Shown here: piece by piece, positions 29,320 through 38,917 of the stretch | Layout: every line of letters begins with the position of its first letter | How positions within the stretch are numbered: the stretch's first letter is position 1 | DNA from: Kiritimatiellia bacterium | GTDB lineage: Bacteria; Verrucomicrobiota; Kiritimatiellia; CAIVKH01 | NCBI GenBank assembly: GCA_027493775.1 | Contig: JAOSKE010000001.1 | Location: forward strand, 372,001-436,000 | Length of the DNA stretch: 64,000 nt | Direction: 5' to 3' | The notes under the pieces: generated by a model | The model's input: the letters and a program-made list of their open reading frames with translations, nothing else | Databases searched by the model: none | Told to the model about the DNA's origin: nothing | Made by a program: the position numbers and the translations under genes

Positions 29320-31424
29320 TGCGAAACTCCAGCAACGATTTTATCGCACTCGGCAACAACATATTCTGGAATGGTGTCGAATTTAGCGGGATCAAGCTGA
29401 CAGATGAATTCGTTTTCAATGTGATATGTCTGTTTGATAAACTTTTCGATGACAGCGTCATTTTCTTCATGATCAATAAGTCGACATACTTGGAGTTTTT
29501 CGTACCCATTTGTGCATGCTGCATAAACATTCCTCATCTCAGTGACATTGCTAACGCGGCCTAAAAGTTCACTATAAGAAAACCCCACAAGATGACTGGA
29601 TATTTCAGTACAACCACCATCAAACTTAGTCTGATCCATTTCAGGATAATTGCCTTGAACGTCTTTTGGCTCTCGGTTATCAATTCCGCGACTTCTATCG
29701 TTCCCCTTGTGTAACAGGTTCGAAAGCACCTGATAGGCATCCCCTTTGTCATCAGTGATCTCAAAACGTCGCCGCAAGTAGATTAACTTGATGACGTCAT
29801 CCTTCTCTGAGCTGATTGCATTACTACAAATCTCAGCAAATGTTTGGACATCACTTTTTTGTATGGGCAATTCCTCAATGACACCAGTATTGAGCTTGAG
29901 AAATGATGCAGAAGTTTGATTGCTGAACTTGTGAGATAAGGCTTTGACAGTATCAATGATGGGCTCCACATCATGGGTGAGCATAAGCACGGTTTTGTTT
30001 TTCAGGCAAGAGCCCGCATCACGACGAAACAACATCTCAAGAATGGCGTATTTTTTATTCTTATCGAATGAAGAAATCGGGTCATCCAGAATAATTAAAT
30101 CTGGTTTTTTAGAGAGGCACTCGTACATGAATAGCACGATCGAAAAAGCATTTCTCTCGCCAAAACTTAGATGCTGATTGCCACCACTTAGGTGTTCATC
30201 ATGATCAAGGTGCCGAAGCTTGAGTTGGGCTTGTTCACCATCACCAGCAATCTCAACCGCATAGCGATATCCAGCATAGGTGAGAAATTCATTGATGTCT
30301 TTCTGATGGCGTTCAATGGTTTTCTTCATCTCGCTTCTCTGCTGATTTATCTTCCCTTGTAGTTGACCGGACTGTTCGATGAGTCTATCGATGGAAGCGT
30401 TAATAGGAGCAATGGCTCTCTTCATTTGGTCTGAGTTGAGCTCTGAGAAAAACTGCAAATCTAATTTGTATGCCGGGAGTTTTTCGGTGACTTTATCTCC
30501 ATCCTTGAACTGAAATGCTGAAAGTGTTTTAAGTTTCCCCAACTTTTCAGTGAAGTTGTCAATCTGAGTCTTAACCGTGGAAAGAAATGCCTCATGCTCT
30601 TTTTCAAGGCCGTCTTTCAACATCGTGATTGCTGTCAGCTTGTTTTTTGCTTCATCAGAAAAGTAGTCACCCAGTTTTTCTATCACCCCAATAATGGCAA
30701 TCAGGTTCTTGATGATATTTTTATCGTATTCTTGGCCAACTTTTTTTATCTGCTCCTTTTTGTCAGCTGCATGTGAAGTGCAGAAGGGACAATTATCCGA
30801 CAGGTCCGCAAAATCACAGCCCTTAGTTTGCCAATCGATCCAGCCCACACTGTTTTGGCTCTGAATAAAGGGAGTGTAGGATTCCAGCCCAACAGGAACA
30901 TGCTTGAGTTTATTGCCAGCAGACAACCCCTTCATGCCGGTAGATGATTTGGATAAGCCAGTTTTGGTTGTTTTAAAGGCACTCCCCATTTCCTTGAGCG
31001 TGTCTATCAGGGTTTCCAGTTCTTTGTTTTCGGAAAACAGCTGTTTGATATTGCTAACCAGCTCTTCAATTTCACGCTCCTTTTCTCTGTAAGCATCGGT
31101 CTTGATAAAAATCTCAAAACTATTGCTGAGCAATTCTTCCGGCTTAAACACAAATTGACTGACATAATCTTCGTTGAAGCACATAACTTGCTGAATGCTA
31201 TTCAGTCCGTTAACTTCTGGTTGCTTGTTTTCGTGGTTATCTTTTCGCAGCTTGAACGGCATGAGTTCACCCAAATCTGAATTCTCAGATATGCCAAGGG
31301 TAATAGCCCTTGCTATTGTACTTTTACCAGTACCGTTAGGCGCAAACTTGATATTCAACTTGCCTTCAGCGATAGAAATTGATGCGGAGTCAATGTTCTT
31401 ACAGTTCTTAATTTCGATATTCAT
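29316..31424 (-). CDS. ABC-type AAA ATPase, PrrC/RloC-like
   Basis: A 702-residue ABC-type ATPase. The P-loop APNGTGKST is at residues 28-36, the coiled-coil middle part carries a CPFC motif near residue 215, the signature region is HLSGGNQHLSFGERNA and Walker B is LIILDDPISSFD. This layout (ABC head, interrupting coiled coil with a CxxC, linkage to hsd genes) is that of PrrC/RloC anticodon nucleases, which cut tRNA when the restriction enzyme is disabled. I cannot confirm the C-terminal nuclease residues, so the tRNA-nuclease role is inference. The ATG at 31424 follows AAGGAG and is preferred to the GTG at 31433. Confidence 0.8.
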   Translation of the reverse strand: MNIEIKNCKNIDSASISIAEGKLNIKFAPNGTGKSTIARAITLGISENSDLGELMPFKLRKDNHENKQPEVNGLNSIQQVMCFNEDYVSQFVFKPEELLSNSFEIFIKTDAYREKEREIEELVSNIKQLFSENKELETLIDTLKEMGSAFKTTKTGLSKSSTGMKGLSAGNKLKHVPVGLESYTPFIQSQNSVGWIDWQTKGCDFADLSDNCPFCTSHAADKKEQIKKVGQEYDKNIIKNLIAIIGVIEKLGDYFSDEAKNKLTAITMLKDGLEKEHEAFLSTVKTQIDNFTEKLGKLKTLSAFQFKDGDKVTEKLPAYKLDLQFFSELNSDQMKRAIAPINASIDRLIEQSGQLQGKINQQRSEMKKTIERHQKDINEFLTYAGYRYAVEIAGDGEQAQLKLRHLDHDEHLSGGNQHLSFGERNAFSIVLFMYECLSKKPDLIILDDPISSFDKNKKYAILEMLFRRDAGSCLKNKTVLMLTHDVEPIIDTVKALSHKFSNQTSASFLKLNTGVIEELPIQKSDVQTFAEICSNAISSEKDDVIKLIYLRRRFEITDDKGDAYQVLSNLLHKGNDRSRGIDNREPKDVQGNYPEMDQTKFDGGCTEISSHLVGFSYSELLGRVSNVTEMRNVYAACTNGYEKLQVCRLIDHEENDAVIEKFIKQTYHIENEFICQLDPAKFDTIPEYVVAECDKIVAGVSQ

Positions 31425-31436
31425 CAATTCCACTCC

Positions 31437-31670
31437 TTATTTTTTATCCTTGGGAGGGCACGGGTCATTTCCGTAGCTGTTGCCAGCACGGATCTTCCCG
31501 TCCACACCATGAATTTTGGTGTCCGACTTCTGGTTTCTGGCGATATTCTCCGCCTTTTCAATGGCCTGCGCCTGTGTGCGGGTCACCTTGGTTGCTTTGC
31601 TGTTGCCTTCGCCTTTAACCGCCCAGCCATCGGGATGTTTTACAACGTGCTGATTTTTACCTTTAGCCAT
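31437..31670 (-). CDS. DUF2188 protein (copy 2)
   Basis: A 77-residue paralogue of the protein at 17740, with HHVV-type repeat (QHVVKHPDGWAVKGEGNSKA), a second helix-strand unit (AIEKAENIARNQKSDTKIHG) and the ending GNDPCPPKDKK. It lies 2 bp downstream of hsdS and 12 bp upstream of the PrrC/RloC-like gene, firmly inside the hsd operon. Function unknown; the two copies sit at equivalent places next to two different defence systems. Confidence 0.88.
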   Translation of the reverse strand: MAKGKNQHVVKHPDGWAVKGEGNSKATKVTRTQAQAIEKAENIARNQKSDTKIHGVDGKIRAGNSYGNDPCPPKDKK

Positions 31671-31672
31671 GA

Positions 31673-32848
31673 TTACGCCTCCCTGTATTGGTTAACGATT
31701 TCCGGTTTTACCCGCCATTCGCCGGTGAGCATCTTCTGCATCAGGCCGCGCTTCTGGGTTTTGTATTTATCTGCGAGCTGTTTCAATAGATCAATTTCGT
31801 GCTGGCAAACGGATAGAGTTTCAGCAATCTCTTTTTGTTGTTCGAGAGGAGGGACTGGAATCTTGATGCTCAGAAAGTCAGGTATGCTTATCTGCTTTCC
31901 GTCCCGGATGCCGATTACGGCGAGGTTCAAGTACTTCTCAATGAAGATGTAGGACTTAAAAAACAGCCGATAAAAGTCACTGCTCAATTCAATTTTTGGT
32001 CTCAACACTGTATACGCAGGGCTGATGATCCCTTGATAATTCGAGTATTCAATGCCGCCTTGGAATGAACGAAGACTTATGGCAAAGTCACCTCTCTTGA
32101 TGAGCTTATAGCTTGCTGTTGTACCATCTGGGGACATGACCCGGCCTTCCAACATGCTTCGAGGTATAACACCACGATCTTGTGTGACGGACAGGAGCTC
32201 CTCATCGGGAAAGTTCTTTTCTGTTATCGTGTCGAATATTTTCTTCGGTTTGATATGTGACCAGGAATCGCATCGCTGGCTTATCAGTTTTTGAATCTGA
32301 CCTTTTAAGTAGTCTTCCTTCGCCAGAATCAGCCGTTCGATTTTCTCGATGGCCTCATCCCAGGTGGACAACAGAGTGGCAATGGCTTTTTGCTCTGAAA
32401 TATTAGCAGGCAAATAAATTATCTGATTTTCGAATTCCGTTTTGTTAATAATTGGAACTGCTTGTACGCCAGCTATTCTCTTTACCCTCGGCGCAATATC
32501 ACACAACGCATAGTACAAATACTCCTCATAGACCGATCCATTTTTGGGGATAGCAGCATTGATTTGTTGATTCGTTGTTAGATCAACAGCGGTCAGCCCG
32601 ACCTTTCCAATTGTTGATCCGATACATGTAAACAACGAAGTGCCGACAGGCAGAATACGTGCCTTTTTTGCCCCTTTCTCTGAAAGATGCTTTTCCGATT
32701 TCGATATATACTTGAAAGCACCTAAATCTGCGGGCGAAACAAATGGCAAGTTATCTCCATAATTAGTTTTATCAGATGTAGGAGGTGTCTTCCCCGTAAC
32801 AACATCTGCTATATCTCCAACTGATTTCTTCTTCCAGCCATCAATCAT
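31673..32848 (-). CDS. hsdS: Type I restriction specificity subunit, full length
   Basis: A 391-residue HsdS with two target-recognition domains and two conserved helices. The first half has KKSVGDIADVVTGKTPPTSD and ends at AIATLLSTWDEAIEKIERLI. The second half runs from KIFDTITEKNF to the second helix QQKEIAETLSVCQHEIDLLK. It determines the DNA sequence methylated and restricted by the complex. I chose the ATG at 32848 because AAGGAG precedes it at normal distance, rather than the upstream TTG. Confidence 0.93.
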   Translation of the reverse strand: MIDGWKKKSVGDIADVVTGKTPPTSDKTNYGDNLPFVSPADLGAFKYISKSEKHLSEKGAKKARILPVGTSLFTCIGSTIGKVGLTAVDLTTNQQINAAIPKNGSVYEEYLYYALCDIAPRVKRIAGVQAVPIINKTEFENQIIYLPANISEQKAIATLLSTWDEAIEKIERLILAKEDYLKGQIQKLISQRCDSWSHIKPKKIFDTITEKNFPDEELLSVTQDRGVIPRSMLEGRVMSPDGTTASYKLIKRGDFAISLRSFQGGIEYSNYQGIISPAYTVLRPKIELSSDFYRLFFKSYIFIEKYLNLAVIGIRDGKQISIPDFLSIKIPVPPLEQQKEIAETLSVCQHEIDLLKQLADKYKTQKRGLMQKMLTGEWRVKPEIVNQYREA

Positions 32849-33005
32849 CGCTGAATCTCCTTGAGCCAAACGCCTGTCGGCGAATTATGAGTGATAAATG
32901 ATGAGTGATGAGTTGTTTTTAATTCAGCACTCCACGAAGTGACATTCCCTTTTCGTGTATTTCGCGCTTTTCGCGGTTCCCAAAAACATTCGTTTAAATT
33001 GGTGT
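32849..33005. other. AT-rich spacer with degenerate simple repeats
   Basis: A gap of 157 bp between dinD and hsdS with short imperfect direct repeats (GAGTGATAAATGATGAGTGATGAG) and a TTTCGCGCTTTTCGCGG stretch. A related degenerate stretch (GAGTTCTGAGTTTTGAGTGC) lies between hsdR and the AlbA_2 gene at 27915-27950. No gene. Confidence 0.5.
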
Positions 33006-33865
33006 TCATTCGTGGTTCCCTCCCTTTGGAAGCTCAGAGCCTTTGATCAGCTTTTTCTCAGCTGATTTCACCCGGCGTTCCAGTTTTTTAATATCTTCTT
33101 CGGGCGGCAGTTCTTCGGGTTTAATGCCACGCTCTCCAAGCATATTGCGGACGCTGGCATTATTCTGAACATGTTCACTCGTAATGGAGGACTCGCCCTG
33201 CAAATCATTTTGTCGGACGTTGTGATTGGTAATCTCGGCGGCAAGGTTTTTGGCGGCAATGGTTACGGTGGGCAGGAAATCAGCCAGCGGACGATTTGAT
33301 GGCATAGCCAGTTTGTTCTTCATCTGGGCAGTGGTGTTTCCTCCAAACAGGGCGGCATCACCTTTGGATCGGATTCGGCCAAAGCCTTGATCATCCACGC
33401 CACGTTCATAGATATTGCGTGAAAGCTCGGTTTCGGATTCCGTTAGCTTTTGTCTGGCTTGAAGGCGTTCCTGCAGGCGAAGCCGCTCTTCAATCAACTC
33501 CTGCTTACGGGTCTGTACCGCGAAATAGGTCTGGGCAAACGCAATGGCTTCTTTGCGAGGATCTCCGTTCTGGGCAATCAGGTAACAGGCATAACGTGTC
33601 AGCATGATATCGTCAACCGAACGCTCCGCACCGGAGCCAATCGGGACCATTTTCGTGACGCCACGAAAATGGTTGGCAACGACTCCACCTGCGGTCTCGC
33701 ATGCAATGGAAGCTTTGTGAATGACTTTGCTGAAGTTTTCCCAGCGATCATACCCCAGAGCGGTCATAATTTCTCTGGCATACCAGAATTCTGTATTCTC
33801 ATCAGGAATCTGACGCGCAAGGGTATCAAATGAGCTTGTGAGCTTAGAAATTGTGCTGTGATCCA

Positions 33866-33866
<1 letters not shown>
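33006..33866 (-). CDS. dinD: DNA damage-inducible protein D
   Basis: A 286-residue DinD homologue. The Bro-N-like N-terminal domain reads FWYAREIMTALGYDRWENFS, followed by GSGAERSVDDIMLTRYACYL and the family segment YERGVDDQGFGRIRSKGDAA and FGGNTTAQMKNKL. E. coli DinD (RclD-type) is SOS-induced and affects RecA filaments. Here the gene overlaps the hsdM stop by one base and is transcribed with the hsd locus, a common arrangement. Confidence 0.92.
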
Positions 33867-35467
<1,601 letters not shown>

Positions 35468-35470
35468 GTC

Positions 35471-36051
35471 TTATTCTCCTTTTACAAACTGCATTAGTAC
35501 TGTTGAAATGTATTGTTCCCGCTTGTCGGCCAGCGTGTGAAGCAGGGTTTGTTCACGAGCAGACAACGTGGCCAGCTCTACGATATTTTTCTGTTTTTCC
35601 AGACTTGGCAGCGCCACCTCCAGTTCTTCAATGGCCTGCTTGCTGATCATTTTCTGAACCGTCCCCTTGGCCCGGCTGGTCAGAAAAATCTGCGCATCGC
35701 GTTGGCTGATGTACCAGTTCAGATACTCGGGAAAAACCTTGTCCGGCTTCGTCACCCTTATCCTTAATAGAGGAGCAGCGACGACAGCCTTGCCCGGATC
35801 TTCGAGAAGAACCGCTGCCGTGGTCAGAGACCCACGAGACCTGAATACCAGATCACCTCTTTGCGCAAGGTGGTGCTCTTTCACGGCATCCAAATCAATC
35901 TTGACCAAATCATCACAGCCAACCGTGTTGTCATCCAGAAAGATCTTTCATCTGAATAACCGCAACTTCTCCACCTCCAGAGGCTTCGAGACGGGGACCT
36001 GAACGAGTACCCCATCTGCACGGTTGCCAGTTTTTTTATTTTCATCTTCAT
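35471..36051 (-). CDS. Half-size HsdS-like specificity protein (two frameshifts)
   Basis: About 193 residues, a single target-recognition domain with one C-terminal helix (ALPSLEKQKNIVELATLSAR). The ORF from 35908 holds only the last 145 residues; the start is at ATG 36051 (MKMKIKKLATVQMGYSFRS). Removing one C from a C4 run near 35990 and one G near 35950 joins it through RLEASGGGEVAVIQMKDLS to DDNTVGCDDLVKI. Single-TRD S proteins can act as dimers, so it may give a second specificity. It follows a strong promoter and precedes hsdM by 3 bp. Confidence 0.78.
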
Positions 36052-36090
36052 TCAATCACCTTGCAATATGCTGTAATGTTATTTCTGTAT

Positions 36091-36119
36091 AATATACGAA
36101 TATGCGAGCTGTTTGTCAA
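36091..36119 (-). promoter_or_regulatory. Sigma-70-like promoter of hsd operon
   Basis: On the minus strand TTGACA (36119-36114), a 17-bp spacer and TATATT (36096-36091). The predicted start near 36084 leaves a leader of about 33 nt before the ATG at 36051. It overlaps the last codons of the GGCT gene upstream. Confidence 0.75.
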
Positions 36120-36670
36120 CCCTGTTTTGCAAAAATACCATTTCTGCACTTTAACCTCCATTTACCAGAGGTAATCCGGTCGGCATTATGACCGGGAATG
36201 TAATGGTACAACCAAACGGGCCGGATCAAGTCGTTCGATTCCACCGCTACCAAAACCCGCTTATAAACACAGCGGCCATTCGGGACGAATGCCTCCAGCC
36301 GGTCAATCGGCGGCAGGTCGCGCAGCGGGTCGTTGAAGGTCACCAGCTCCCCATGGATCAGATCCCAATCGCCGGTCGGGCGGCCAAAGCGCGGCGTGCC
36401 GATCTCCTGCTGCCTGCGGGCGTCAGCCAGCGGATCGGCGCTGCCCCGGGCCAGGATCAGTCCCTCCGGCACTTCGAGGGCCGGGAAACCGGCGTGGAGA
36501 TGGTAGAGCCTGCCCCAGACCACGGCCGGTTCGATGCTGCGGGCCTGGGCGCAGAAGCGTTGCTGGTTCCAGTAGCCCAGTTTCAGAGTGCCGTAAACGA
36601 AGAGCCGGAGGATAGTCTCAGAACTGTCTTCCGGGTTTGTGTTCGGCTTCGCGGTGTCTCCAATGTTCAT
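36116..36670 (-). CDS. Gamma-glutamylcyclotransferase-like (AIG2/GGCT) protein
   Basis: A 184-residue GGCT-fold protein. The substrate-binding motif YGTLK is in LRLFVYGTLKLGYWNQQRFC; VWGRLYHLHAGFPALEV and RLEAFVPNGRCVYKRVLVAV follow, the last part of the conserved barrel. The ATG at 36670 overlaps the amidotransferase stop (ATGA), so the two are coupled. Although the same frame stays open far upstream, the real gene starts here. In prophage-type clusters this pairing accompanies amidoligases; the substrate is unknown. Confidence 0.85.
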   Translation of the reverse strand: MNIGDTAKPNTNPEDSSETILRLFVYGTLKLGYWNQQRFCAQARSIEPAVVWGRLYHLHAGFPALEVPEGLILARGSADPLADARRQQEIGTPRFGRPTGDWDLIHGELVTFNDPLRDLPPIDRLEAFVPNGRCVYKRVLVAVESNDLIRPVWLYHYIPGHNADRITSGKWRLKCRNGIFAKQG

Positions 36671-37465
36671 GCATTCACTCCTTCGGGCAGTGTCCCTTTG
36701 CGCTCCCGGGGTATGAAGCGGAATTCGCTGTTTTCGATGGCCCGCACATCCTCGTGGCGGATGGTGAGCATGGTCATGGGCGATACCTCCAGCTCGCGCC
36801 AGCCCTTTCATTGTCCACGACAAAAAGTCGATGAAGGCGGCCTCCGAGGCGTAAAGCACCGCCCGGTGCTGGCGGTGGATGCACAGGCAGAGCGGCTTGT
36901 TGCCCTTGAGCACGGTGATGGTGCCGGGATCGAGCTTTGATGCCAGCACGGCGCTCATCTGGCCGCAACAGAGGGCGAGCGCCTTCTTTAGCCCCTCCTG
37001 CTCGATGGGGCCTTCGGGCGCGAAACGGTCGGCCGGGCGGAAGATCAGCTCGCTGTCCACCTCGGCGTAGCGCGGCAGCCCAAGACGGCGGAACAGATAA
37101 TCGGCGTTGTAGATGGTGCCGTTGTGGGTGCCGATGACGATCCCGGCCCGGATGGGATGGTTGTTGCGGTTGTTGAACTCGTTGCCCCGGGTGCGCCAGC
37201 GGGTGTGGCCCATGAGGATGGTGATCTCATTGTCGACCTGCCCGAGCAGCTCCTGAAACGGCTTCTCGTAAACCAGCTCGTGCGCCCGGATCGGCCGCTT
37301 GAGCATCCGGTGGCTGACATCGGTCTTGAGCCAGGCCAGACCGGAGGCGTGCGAGCCGCGTTCCTCGCTGTGCAGCAGCATGCGCATGAAGAGCTCGCGT
37401 AGGTAATCCCGCTCGTCGGGCCGTCTGCGCTTGCGGCGGAAGATGATGCCTACTTGTCCGCACAT
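36667..37465 (-). CDS. Class II glutamine amidotransferase (frameshift)
   Basis: About 265 residues with an N-terminal nucleophile class II amidotransferase domain. The catalytic cysteine is residue 2 (MCGQVGIIF); GHTRWRTRGNE and GTHNGTIYNADYL are the glutamine-binding motifs. It lacks a fused synthetase, so it would supply ammonia to, or hydrolyse amides for, a separate partner. The frame breaks near 36798, where one extra C moves KGLA-ELEVSPMTML out of frame; the corrected C-terminus ends GTLPEGVNA. It starts within the 3' end of the DUF5049-like gene. Confidence 0.83.
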
Positions 37466-37779
37466 GGAGCTGGGTCCTCCTTGCCGCCGAAGTTCTTGCC
37501 GAGTGGTCTCGTCCCTTCGAGGACGACGGCCGCGTATTCGCGCCGGTGGTCCACCAGCCACTCGGCCACCTCCGGGTAGCCCATCTCGGCGGTCAGTCGG
37601 GTCACCTTCGGGTGGTCGAGCATGTTGGTGCGCCCGGAGAGGCGCACCGTCTCCAGGGCTTCGAGGAATCGCTCTGGCTAGGGGTCGCTGGCCTTGTCGT
37701 CGGGCAGGAACTCGATCAGGCCGTGCTGGGTCAGACGGGTCAGAAACTCGGCGGCCGCAGCGGCGGCATCCTCCGGCAT
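37450..37779 (-). CDS. DUF5049-like small protein (in-frame stop)
   Basis: A reading frame of about 109 codons. The recognisable part is GRTNMLDHPKVTRLTAEMGY and PEVAEWLVDHRREYAAVVLE, like DUF5049 proteins of phages and prophages. An in-frame TAG at 37678-37680 (DKASDP-stop-PERFLEALE) divides it from an N-terminal part starting at ATG 37779. CAG to TAG would explain the stop. It overlaps the amidotransferase start and borders the transposase remnant, which may have cut its 5' end. Function unknown. Confidence 0.55.
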
Positions 37780-37780
37780 T

Positions 37781-37918
37781 CGTATCTGGCAACGCAATTA
37801 TTACGAACGCATCATTCGCAGCGAGGCGGCTTTGGCGCGTATCCGCGAATACATCGCTAATAACCCCTTGCAATGGTCACGGGATCGCAATAACCCGACC
37901 GATATCAAATTCAGTTGA
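37781..37918 (+). pseudogene. REP-associated tyrosine transposase (RAYT) C-terminal remnant
   Basis: 46 codons on the plus strand encode IWQRNYYERIIRSEAALARI and REYIANNPLQWSRDR, the highly characteristic C-terminus of IS200-like RAYT transposases. The catalytic HUH and tyrosine parts are missing; upstream DNA belongs to another reading frame. It is a truncated fossil at the right end of the island. Confidence 0.8.
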
Positions 37919-38270
37919 CCGCGCAAGAACATGAGCAAATCTTGAGACCACAAATTGTGACCTCAAGTGAGCAGCATGGCGGCAGACGCTATTTGCCTAC
38001 GCCTTTACCAAGCAAGGCGTGGCGATGCTCTCGGCCGTGCTGTGCAGCGCAACGGCGGGACCCACGATGGGGGATCCGTATGGGCAGGCTTTGTGCCTGC
38101 CCTCGATGAATGATGATAATGACATTCGAAATCGGAATCCGGCGAATTTTTGGGATATTGCGCTATTGGGGTGGGGCGACCACAAGGGTTGTCCATACCT
38201 AGGCGAGGGGGAATGTCCGCCTTTGCCTGGAGGCTGGGGCGGGACACCCTGTTTCGCACGTTGCGAAACA
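37919..38270. other. Right island junction, no gene
   Basis: About 350 bases between the RAYT remnant and ssrA with no convincing gene. It contains a perfect hairpin GGGCAGG-CTTTGTG-CCTGCCC (38082-38102) without a T-run and the right 79-bp repeat. Confidence 0.6.
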
Positions 38271-38279
38271 TGGTGGAGG
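38201..38279. repeat. Right copy of 79-bp direct repeat (putative attR)
   Basis: Matches 17402-17480 with four mismatches. Its last 9 bases are the 3' terminus of ssrA. The copy contains a perfect hairpin GTTTCGCA-CGT-TGCGAAAC (38250-38268) and a GGCGG/CCGCC stem, which could also act as the ssrA transcription end. Confidence 0.78.
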
Positions 38280-38624
38280 CGGGGGGAATCGAACCCCCGT
38301 CCGCATAAGCGTTGCGATGGCTTCTACGCGCGTGTTCCGTAATTAAGTCTCGCCCAATGAGCTGCCCACGGACAGGCTACTCAGTGCGCCAGCACCCACG
38401 ATGGATACATCCTCAGTCCCCGGGTACTCGGTTCCTCAGACGCCCTGCTGTCGTCGCTTCATCCCCTTAGCAGGAGTTGGAGGTGAAACGTCTCGGCTAA
38501 ATTAAGCCGCGAGAGCCAGCTCAGAGTTGGCTTGTGTGTTTTCCCGCATTGTTAACGAGGCCAAGCGGGGGCCCCTGGCGCGCGACCAACACTTCAACAT
38601 ACACGTCGAAACCTGGACGCCCCC
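38271..38624 (-). ncRNA. ssrA: Transfer-messenger RNA (tmRNA)
   Basis: Rescues stalled ribosomes by trans-translation. The 5' end GGGGGCG pairs with the 3' CGCCTCC before ACCA (one G-U). The 3' T-arm reads GGGGGTTCGATTCCCCC and CCA is encoded. The length of 354 nt is typical. The tag frame ends ENTQANSELALAA followed by TAA, with a second stop-rich region and pseudoknot-like GC stretches after it. The resume codon cannot be fixed by eye. The island's repeat begins at its 3' terminus. Confidence 0.95.
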
Positions 38625-38701
38625 AAATTCGCTTTCCGACTGTCAGAGAACTGTTCGTAAAATACGCCATTCGCCTAGTGTTGTCGAATGGGAAGGAGAA
38701 G

Positions 38702-38778
38702 TGGCGTCCCCGGAGAGAGTCGAACTCCCAACCTTCTGATCCGTAGTCAGATGCTCTATCCAATTGAGCTACGGGGAC
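38702..38778 (-). tRNA. tRNA-Arg (ACG)
   Basis: 77 nt including encoded CCA. The acceptor stem is GTCCCCG/CGGGGAC, the D arm GCTCAATTGGATAGAGC, the anticodon loop CTACGGA (anticodon ACG) and the T arm GGGAGTTCGACTCTC. It lies 77 bp upstream of ssrA on the same strand. Confidence 0.95.
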
Positions 38779-38917
38779 GTCAAAGCGCGATACAGTAGCG
38801 AAGGTTGTTCAGAAGCGCAACCCGGAGTTGCAAAAATTCATCGTGTTTCTTCTGACTTTTTTGTTGGCGTTTTCCAGCCGTGCTCTTGTAAAGTCTTGGC
38901 AAGGCAAGGAGATCAAT

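Noticed and set aside
36116..37873. One 585-residue protein
   Set aside because: The frame joins a non-coding Arg/Pro-rich lead, the amidotransferase and the GGCT gene only by accident. Family boundaries and the ATGA overlap show two separate genes, with a frameshift in the first.
37919..38200. Minus-strand protein-coding frame next to ssrA
   Set aside because: The frame is Arg/Pro/His-rich and spans hairpin units; no start signal or homology is visible.
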